From an uncultured Christensenellaceae bacterium (GTDB lineage: Bacteria > Bacillota > Clostridia > Christensenellales > Borkfalkiaceae), in contig CAJUOV010000001.1 of assembly GCA_910588695.1 (NCBI GenBank), positions 124,001-188,000 of the forward strand: DNA of 64,000 bases. Reading direction: 5' to 3'. A program made the position numbers and the translations under genes. The number at the start of each line of letters is the position of its first letter. Position 1 is the first letter of the stretch. The notes under the pieces are model-generated. The model saw only the letters and a list, made by a program, of their open reading frames with translations, was not told the origin of the DNA and made no database searches. Positions 58,287-64,000 of this stretch are shown here, piece by piece.

Positions 58287-60101
58287 ATGAGTGTTTTTCG
58301 CTTTGGGTTTGCCTATTGGAAAAAGTATCTTCCCTATTCCTTTTTGAGTAAACTGTTCAGTTTAATCGCGATTCTGTGCGACCTTGCGCTACCCGTTCTC
58401 AGCGCGGGGATCATCGACTATGTCATTGCCTACGACGAGAGCGCGCCGCCCGCACAAACGGTAATATCCTTTCTCTTTACGGGTCAATACGGGGAGCCCA
58501 TGTCGTGGAAGCTCTTTCTCGTGCTTGCCGCCCTGTTTGCCGCGGCGCTCCTTTTGCGGATCGTATTCGTGTATGCGAAAAACAATCTCTTTCAGTGGTG
58601 CGGCATTCAGATGGAAAACAAGCTCCGTCAGGACACCTATCGAAAGCTCTTGGAGCTCGATGCGGGAACGATCGCCCGTTACAACATGGGCGAGCTTCTG
58701 ACTACCGTCAACCGCGATACCATTCTCTTCAAAGAACTCTATTCGCGTATGCTCATGAATATTTTCGACGCAGTCGTCGTTACGGTGATCGCAACCGTTA
58801 TGCTGGCGCTTTTTGATTGGAGATTGCTGTTGATCCCCGTAGCCGTCGCGCCTTTGTTCGTCGTCTCGCTCATTTATTATCTTAAACGGGTGCGCGCCGT
58901 GTTCAAAGAGATCCGCGAAAGTTATTCGCAGCTCAATCTCGCCGTGCAGGAGAATATCGACGCCGTCAGGATCGTGCGATCGTTTGCGGGCGAAGAGACG
59001 GAGATGAAAAAGTTTGACAAGTGCAACGCCCGCGTCAGGGAGCTCAACGATAAACACGTTAAAATATCCGCCAGATTCGACAGCGTTACCACGGCGTTTC
59101 AACAGATCGGCTATGTGGGAACGGTCGTGATCGCGACCTTTCTCGTATTAAACGGATACGCTTATCTCGGCGTGCTCACGGCTGCGACGACCTATGTTAC
59201 AAAAATTATTTCGCAGATCAGAACGGTGAGCCGTACCTGTTTTATGATGCAGAACCAGCTCGTCTCGGGCGGGCGGATCAAGCGGTTTATAAGCGAAGAG
59301 AGCGCGGTGTCCGACGCGCCTTCCGCGCTTGTGTTTTCGCCCGAACCTCATATCTCGATCGAAAATCTGAGCGTGACGTTCGCAGATAAGGCGGCGCTCA
59401 AAAACGTTACGCTTGACATTCCCTACGGCAGACGGGTGGGGATCATGGGCGGCACGGGGAGCGGAAAGAGCGTACTGCTGAAAAGTCTTTGCCGCACGTT
59501 CGACGCGACGGGCGGGAGAATCGCTCTAGACGGCAAAGACGTAAAAGAGTATCCGCTCGAAGAGCTCCGCAAAGAATTTTCTTACGTTTTTCAGGATGTG
59601 TTTCTATTCTCCAATACGGTGGATGCGAATATCGCGTTTTCCGATCCCGCCTGCGGCGAAGAGGTTGTAAGCGCGGCGGCGGAAAGAGCGCAGGCGGCGC
59701 GATTCATTGCCCGACTTTCAGAGGGGTACGAAACGATCGTCGGCGAAAGGGGACTCGGGCTTTCGGGCGGGCAGAAACAGCGGCTCTCCGTGGCGCGCGC
59801 GATCGTGAAGAACGCGCCTGTTCTTGTTTTGGACGACGCGTCGTCCGCGCTTGACATGGCGACTGAAAAACGGCTTCTTGCCGCCTTGAAAGAGACCCGT
59901 TCCACACTGCTCATCGCCGCGCACCGCGTCTCTTCTGTCATGGACTGCGACGAGATCATTTATTTGCAGGACGGCGAAATCACCGAGCGTGGCACCGCGG
60001 AAGAGCTGATTGCCTTGAACGGCGCGTTTGCGGCGGTATACCGTTTGCAGACGAGCGACGGACAGTTGGACGATTCCTCTTACGGGAAGGAAGATTTATG
60101 A
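58287..60101 (+). CDS. ABC exporter half-transporter with degenerate ATP site
   Basis: 604 residues: a six-helix transmembrane domain (about 15-310) and an ATPase domain (about 340-580). Walker A GGTGSGKS, signature LSGGQKQ, H-loop AAHR. Walker B is VLVLDDASSALD: the catalytic Glu is replaced by Asp, which marks the degenerate site of heterodimeric exporters such as LmrCD, BmrCD and TM287/288. The partner gene overlaps by 4 bases. Substrates of such pairs are drugs or lipids; the substrate here is unknown. Confidence 0.93.
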   Translation: MSVFRFGFAYWKKYLPYSFLSKLFSLIAILCDLALPVLSAGIIDYVIAYDESAPPAQTVISFLFTGQYGEPMSWKLFLVLAALFAAALLLRIVFVYAKNNLFQWCGIQMENKLRQDTYRKLLELDAGTIARYNMGELLTTVNRDTILFKELYSRMLMNIFDAVVVTVIATVMLALFDWRLLLIPVAVAPLFVVSLIYYLKRVRAVFKEIRESYSQLNLAVQENIDAVRIVRSFAGEETEMKKFDKCNARVRELNDKHVKISARFDSVTTAFQQIGYVGTVVIATFLVLNGYAYLGVLTAATTYVTKIISQIRTVSRTCFMMQNQLVSGGRIKRFISEESAVSDAPSALVFSPEPHISIENLSVTFADKAALKNVTLDIPYGRRVGIMGGTGSGKSVLLKSLCRTFDATGGRIALDGKDVKEYPLEELRKEFSYVFQDVFLFSNTVDANIAFSDPACGEEVVSAAAERAQAARFIARLSEGYETIVGERGLGLSGGQKQRLSVARAIVKNAPVLVLDDASSALDMATEKRLLAALKETRSTLLIAAHRVSSVMDCDEIIYLQDGEITERGTAEELIALNGAFAAVYRLQTSDGQLDDSSYGKEDL

Positions 60102-61876
60102 AGCGGAATACTTATTACATGGACGAAGTCGTCAATACCGACAGGGTAGACGTAAAATACCTCAAACGGTTACTGCGCCGCGTGCTTCCGTATAAAAAAA
60201 TCTTTTTGTTTTCGCTTTTTCTGCTGTTGCTCTCCTCCGTGGCGGCGGTGCTTTCGCCCGTACTGATCCGCGGACTCGTGAACGAGGTGATTCCCGCGAC
60301 CGAACGGCAGACAAGGCTCTTTGCGCTGTATTCCGCAGGGCTTGCGGGCTTAGGGCTTATGCAGGCGGTTTTGCCCTATTTCCATAAGACGATGATGGGC
60401 AAGCTCGGCAACCGGATTGTCTCGGAAGTGCGCAGCGAGGTGTTCGCGCATTTGCAGGAACTCTCGTTCGAATATTACGACAACCGTCCCGCGGGTAAGA
60501 TCTCGATCCGCGTGACCGAGTACGTAAACGAACTGAGCGACTTTCTTTCCGATTATCTGTTGAATTTTATCGTGGACATCATCAAGATCGTAACGGGGAC
60601 TGTGTTCATGCTCGTGCTGAGCCCCGTTCTTACGGCGGTGGTGTACGCCGCGATCCTGCCGATGGCGGCGTGTATTTTTCTCATCCGAAGTTCGATCCGC
60701 AAACTGTTCCGTTACCACAGAGCAAAACTTTCCAATCGCGTCGCATTTCTCGTCGAATCGATCATGGGCGAAAAAGTGATCAAAAATTATAACCGTTCCC
60801 GATACAATACCGCGATCTATCTCGATTTGCAGGACGACAGCGCCAAAACGTGGTTGAAAATCGTGCGGCGGAACGAACTCAACAATCCCGTGACCGAGCT
60901 CTTCTGGAACGCGGGCACGCTCGCAATCTATGCGGTCGCTCTCGCGCTCATTCTGAACGGCGCGACGGGCATGGCGGGAACGGTGGTTGCATTTCTTCTT
61001 TACATGGGTCTTTGCAGCGAACCGTTCGTGGAAATTTCAGTCGTGTTACAGCAGCTTGCACAGGTCTCCGCCAATCTCGAACGGATCTACGAGACTATCG
61101 ACACGCCCGCGGAAATATGCGACGCCGAGGACGCGCGCGAACTCGGGGAAGTATCGGGCAAAGTGGATTTCAACGACGTGACGTTTGCCTACGAGGCGGG
61201 TGTGAACGTTTTGGAACACTTCGATCTGCATGTAAAGGCGGGGGAGAAAATTGCCCTTGTGGGACCTACGGGCGCGGGCAAGACGACGGTCATCAATCTT
61301 CTGACCCGCTTTTACGATGCGGACGGGGGCAGCGTCAGTGTGGAAAATATCGACGTAAAGAAGATTGCGCTGAAATCTCTGCGCCGCAGAATCGGCGTTT
61401 TAATGCAGGAGCCCTTTATTTTCAAAGGGAGTATTCTCGATAATATCCGCTACGGCAGAGCGGACGCAACTGACGAAGAGTGTATCGCGGCGGCGGAAAA
61501 AATTTGTTGCGACCGCGTTGCGGCGCGCTTTTCGGAGGGGTATGCGGCGCAGCTCGGCGAACGGGGCGAGGGGTTGTCCGCAGGCGAGAGACAGCTCGTT
61601 TCCTTTGCTCGGATCATTCTGAAAGATCCCGAGATCGTCATTTTGGACGAGGCGACGAGCTCGATCGATTCGGAGACGGAACTTCTGATTCAGTCTGCGC
61701 TCGATAAAATTCTGCAAAATAAAACGGCGTTTATCGTCGCGCACCGTCTTTCTACGATCCGCAAGGCGGACAGAATTTTATATATCGCCGACAAGGGAAT
61801 CGCGGAAGAGGGTTCGCACGAGGAACTGATGGCGCTCGGCGGAAGATATTGCGCTTTGAACCGAAGAAACGATTGA
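60098..61876 (+). CDS. ABC exporter half-transporter, active partner
   Basis: 592 residues with the same domain order. Walker A GPTGAGKT, signature LSAGERQ, and Walker B IVILDEATSSID with the normal catalytic Glu. Together with the upstream protein it should form a heterodimer with one canonical and one degenerate site. ATGA overlap with the upstream gene supports equal synthesis. Confidence 0.94.
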   Translation: MKRNTYYMDEVVNTDRVDVKYLKRLLRRVLPYKKIFLFSLFLLLLSSVAAVLSPVLIRGLVNEVIPATERQTRLFALYSAGLAGLGLMQAVLPYFHKTMMGKLGNRIVSEVRSEVFAHLQELSFEYYDNRPAGKISIRVTEYVNELSDFLSDYLLNFIVDIIKIVTGTVFMLVLSPVLTAVVYAAILPMAACIFLIRSSIRKLFRYHRAKLSNRVAFLVESIMGEKVIKNYNRSRYNTAIYLDLQDDSAKTWLKIVRRNELNNPVTELFWNAGTLAIYAVALALILNGATGMAGTVVAFLLYMGLCSEPFVEISVVLQQLAQVSANLERIYETIDTPAEICDAEDARELGEVSGKVDFNDVTFAYEAGVNVLEHFDLHVKAGEKIALVGPTGAGKTTVINLLTRFYDADGGSVSVENIDVKKIALKSLRRRIGVLMQEPFIFKGSILDNIRYGRADATDEECIAAAEKICCDRVAARFSEGYAAQLGERGEGLSAGERQLVSFARIILKDPEIVILDEATSSIDSETELLIQSALDKILQNKTAFIVAHRLSTIRKADRILYIADKGIAEEGSHEELMALGGRYCALNRRND

Positions 61877-61919
61877 ACAAGCGGATAACAGGTTATAATA
61901 AAAAAAAGGAGAAAACAAC

Positions 61920-62771
61920 ATGAGTTCCGATTGTACGCACGACTGTTCGTCCTGCGGGAGCAACTGCGTCTCCCGCGATAAAAAATCAATGATCAAACCG
62001 CTTCACGCGGGCGCAAGGGTGAAAAAAGTGATTGCCGTCGCGAGCGGAAAAGGAGGGGTCGGAAAATCTCTCGTCACCTCGTTGCTTGCCGTCCGCGCGC
62101 ACGCGCTCGGTTATCGTACGGCGATTCTCGACGCCGACGTGACGGGTCCCTCCATTCCCAAATCTTTCGGCGTGTTCGAACGCGCGCGGGGAGAAGAGGA
62201 TTTTATCTATCCCGTGTTCACGAAAGAGGGAATCCAGATGATGTCTATGAACTGTCTCTTGGAGCATGACGACGATCCCGTCGTGTGGCGGGGCGCCCTC
62301 ATCGCGGGCGCGGCGACGCAGTTCTGGACGGACGTTGTCTGGGACGACGTGGATATTATGTTTATCGACATGCCGCCGGGTACGGGTGACGTGCCTCTTT
62401 CGGTATTCCAGAGCATTCCGTTAAGCGGGATCGTGATCGTATCCACTCCGCAGGATTTGGTGGAGATGATCGTAAAGAAAGCGGCGAATATGGCGGGCAT
62501 GATGAACGTTCCCGTTCTGGGGCTCGTGGAAAATATGAGTTATTTCGAATGCCCCGACTGCGGTAAGAAACATGAGATCTTCGGGACAAGTAAAGTGAAA
62601 GAACTTGCAAAAAAATATTCCGTTCCCGCGATCGCCCGCATGCCCATCGATCCCGCAATCGCGCGCCTTGCGGACGCGGGGAAGCTGATTGAAGCGGATA
62701 CCGAAGCGCTGAAAGAAGTATTTCATACGATCGAAGGCGCAAAAGAAATCGGAAATTATAAAGCTGATTGA
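61920..62771 (+). CDS. Mrp/NBP35-family Fe-S cluster carrier ATPase
   Basis: 283 residues. A Cys-rich N-terminus (Cys5, 9, 12, 16) of the kind in Nbp35 carries or binds a cluster. The deviant P-loop SGKGGVGKS (42-50), DMPPGTGDVPLSV and a C-terminal CPDC pair (binding a bridging cluster in the dimer) are typical. It transfers [4Fe-4S] clusters to target proteins. AAAGGAG precedes ATG. A TATAAT lies at 61894-61899 but its -35 spacing is poor, so it may be read from the exporter promoter. Confidence 0.93.
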   Translation: MSSDCTHDCSSCGSNCVSRDKKSMIKPLHAGARVKKVIAVASGKGGVGKSLVTSLLAVRAHALGYRTAILDADVTGPSIPKSFGVFERARGEEDFIYPVFTKEGIQMMSMNCLLEHDDDPVVWRGALIAGAATQFWTDVVWDDVDIMFIDMPPGTGDVPLSVFQSIPLSGIVIVSTPQDLVEMIVKKAANMAGMMNVPVLGLVENMSYFECPDCGKKHEIFGTSKVKELAKKYSVPAIARMPIDPAIARLADAGKLIEADTEALKEVFHTIEGAKEIGNYKAD

Positions 62772-62786
62772 ATTGAACGTTTCCAG

Positions 62787-62812
62787 AACGCAGGCGGAAG
62801 CCTGCGTTTTAT
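62787..62812 (+). terminator. Terminator after the Mrp-type gene
   Basis: A 9-bp stem AACGCAGGC (62787-62795)/GCCTGCGTT (62800-62808), GGAA loop, followed by TTTTATT. The 170 bases that follow (to the promoter at 62950) hold no gene; a short GC-rich patch at about 62840-62900 is unexplained. Confidence 0.88.
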
Positions 62813-62949
62813 TATAGTTTGCTCAGAGAATTATAATCGGTACTTACAGTTCGGTGAGGGCGATCGGCGCGGTCCATATGTTTCGGCGGCGGAGAATGTT
62901 TTTAATAAAATAAATTTTACAAAATTTTCTAAAAAATCGGGACAAGCTC

Positions 62950-62978
62950 TTGAAATCTTGAAAGAAATATGATAAAAT
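62950..62978 (+). promoter_or_regulatory. Promoter of the NifU-like/GGGtGRT operon
   Basis: TTGAAA (62950-62955), 17-base spacer, TAAAAT (62973-62978) with an extended -10 TG (62970-62971). The leader is about 45 bases, with GGAGGAG before ATG 63028. Confidence 0.8.
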
Positions 62979-63027
62979 ATGCAAAGTATGTTTCTTATGG
63001 AGAAATAAATTTTTTTGGAGGAGTAAA

Positions 63028-63729
63028 ATGCAATATTCTCGTGAAGTAGAAGAAATGTGTTGCGTTCAGAAGGGACCCAAACACGATCCCGCTCCCATTC
63101 CCGAAGAGGGCAAATGGATCTGCGCAAAACAAATCACGGACATCAGCGGATTTACGCACGGTATCGGTTGGTGCGCGCCGCAGCAGGGCGCCTGCAAACT
63201 GACGCTCAACGTCAAGGAAGGAGTGATTCAGGAAGCGCTCGTCGAGACGATCGGCTGCTCGGGCATGACGCATTCGGCGGCGATGGCGGCGGAGATTCTT
63301 CCGCACAAGACCATTCTCGAAGCGCTCAATACCGATCTCGTGTGCGACGCGATCAACACCGCGATGCGCGAACTGTTCCTGCAAATCGTGTACGGCAGAA
63401 CGCAGTCCGCATTCTCGGACGACGGGCTCACGATCGGCGCGGGGCTCGAAGATCTGGGCAAGGGGCTTCGTTCTCAGGTCGGTACGATGTACGGCACGGC
63501 AAAGAAGGGCGTGAGGTATCTTGAAATGGCGGAGGGCTATGTGACCCGTCTTGCGCTTGACAAAGATTCTCAGGTGATCGGATACGAGTTTGTTTCCCTC
63601 GGAAAAATGACCGACTTCATCAAAAAGGGCATGGAGCCCAACGAGGCTTGGACGAAGGCGATGGGGCACTATGGCAGATTTGAAAAAGAACAGGGCGCGG
63701 TGAAATACATCGACCCCCGTAAGGAATAA
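63028..63729 (+). CDS. NifU/IscU-like Fe-S scaffold-type protein
   Basis: 233 residues. Conserved Cys residues at 49 and 56 (GWCAPQQGAC) and 77 (IGCSGM, the U-type scaffold Cys region) give the NifU N-terminal-like core, and the tail MGHYGRFEKEQGAVKYI is typical of its clostridial form. It is much longer than IscU (about 130) because of a C-terminal extension. Its constant neighbour in Clostridia is the GGGtGRT gene, present here. Proposed role in Fe-S assembly is family inference. Confidence 0.88.
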   Translation: MQYSREVEEMCCVQKGPKHDPAPIPEEGKWICAKQITDISGFTHGIGWCAPQQGACKLTLNVKEGVIQEALVETIGCSGMTHSAAMAAEILPHKTILEALNTDLVCDAINTAMRELFLQIVYGRTQSAFSDDGLTIGAGLEDLGKGLRSQVGTMYGTAKKGVRYLEMAEGYVTRLALDKDSQVIGYEFVSLGKMTDFIKKGMEPNEAWTKAMGHYGRFEKEQGAVKYIDPRKE

Positions 63730-63742
63730 GGAGGGAGTAAAA

Positions 63743-64000
63743 ATGGCTTTGTTCGAAGGTTATGAAAGAAGAATCGATAAAATCAATAAAGCACTTAAAG
63801 AGTACGGCATCAAGTCGGTAGAAGAGTGCAAAGAAATCTGCCTCTCCAAAGGGGTTGATTGCGATAAGCTCGTGCGCGGAACCCAGCCTATCTGCTTTGA
63901 AAACGCGGTCTGGGCTTATACGGTAGGCGCGGCGATCGCCATTAAGAAAGGCTGCAAAAAGGCGGCTGACGCGGCGGCGGCGATCGGAATCGGTCTGCAA
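63743..64000 (+). CDS. GGGtGRT family protein, N-terminal part (cut by window end)
   Basis: Only 86 residues are in the window: MALFEGYERRIDKINKALKEYGI, then CFENAVWAYTVGAAIAIKKGCKKAADAAAAIGIGLQ, which match the start of GGGtGRT proteins (Pfam PF14057) as I recall them. The namesake motif lies in the missing C-terminal part. GGAGGGAG precedes the ATG 13 bases after the NifU-like stop. The molecular function of the family is unknown. Confidence 0.9.
   Translation, partial: MALFEGYERRIDKINKALKEYGIKSVEECKEICLSKGVDCDKLVRGTQPICFENAVWAYTVGAAIAIKKGCKKAADAAAAIGIGLQ

Noticed and set aside
61873..61899. TTGAAC and TATAAT before the Mrp-type gene
   Set aside because: The spacer is only 15 bases and the -35 overlaps the stop of the exporter gene; the -10 box is good but the promoter is uncertain, so it is mentioned only in the gene entry.

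Overview
The window is a chromosomal segment of a Gram-positive bacterium of the class Clostridia, probably an uncultured gut lineage. Support for this comes from AGGAGG-type ribosome binding sites, near-consensus sigma-A promoters, many lipobox lipoproteins, a zinc-type S14, a large Bacillus-type SRP RNA carrying an Alu domain, and a GGGtGRT-family gene. The exact genus cannot be read from the sequence; a Christensenellales-like group is only a guess.

Layout. (1) 1-9272: the end of a MoxR-DUF58-VWA membrane module (MoxR ATPase, DUF58 protein, two large VWA membrane proteins) that runs into an LRR_5/BspA-like lipoprotein. (2) 9388-32035: a promoter, ten tightly packed genes and a terminator. 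They encode a giant InlB-repeat lipoprotein, a 2495-residue lactocepin-like subtilase with about 28 leucine-rich repeats and a membrane anchor, a third surface lipoprotein, a full oligopeptide ABC transporter (OppABCDF type) and two small proteins. Taken together this looks like a protein-scavenging system: the surface protease cuts proteins and the Opp transporter imports the peptides. (3) 32046-33730: a divergent pair, a CPBP membrane protease and an Lgt-like lipoprotein diacylglyceryl transferase. (4) 33779-49816: the S10-spc-alpha ribosomal protein cluster (rpsJ to rplQ, with secY, adk, map, infA and rpoA). It has a promoter and long leader before rpsJ and a second consensus promoter with a 200-nt leader before rpsM.

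(5) 49816-51345: an AT-rich accessory islet. It holds a DUF559 nuclease gene boxed in by two inverted, hairpin-rich terminal repeats (a 528-bp cassette), a small helical protein, and two tandem XRE regulators that share a palindromic divergent promoter region. (6) 51400-57682: M18 aminopeptidase, two copies of a structured intergenic repeat (a third lies between secY and adk), a multi-pass membrane protein that may be translated from a leaderless mRNA, hypoxanthine phosphoribosyltransferase, ferritin, and a second FN3/LRR_5 lipoprotein. (7) 57850-58198: SRP RNA on the minus strand with its own promoter. (8) 58240-64000: a heterodimeric ABC exporter, an Mrp/NBP35-type Fe-S ATPase, a NifU/IscU-like protein and the start of a GGGtGRT protein.

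The most unusual items are the DUF559 inverted-repeat cassette, the dispersed repeat family whose hairpins show compensatory changes, the lactocepin-LRR/Opp operon (including an OppF-type ATPase with an added membrane domain), and two near-consensus promoters placed so close to start codons that leaderless mRNAs are expected. No CRISPR array, tRNA, rRNA or transposase gene was seen.
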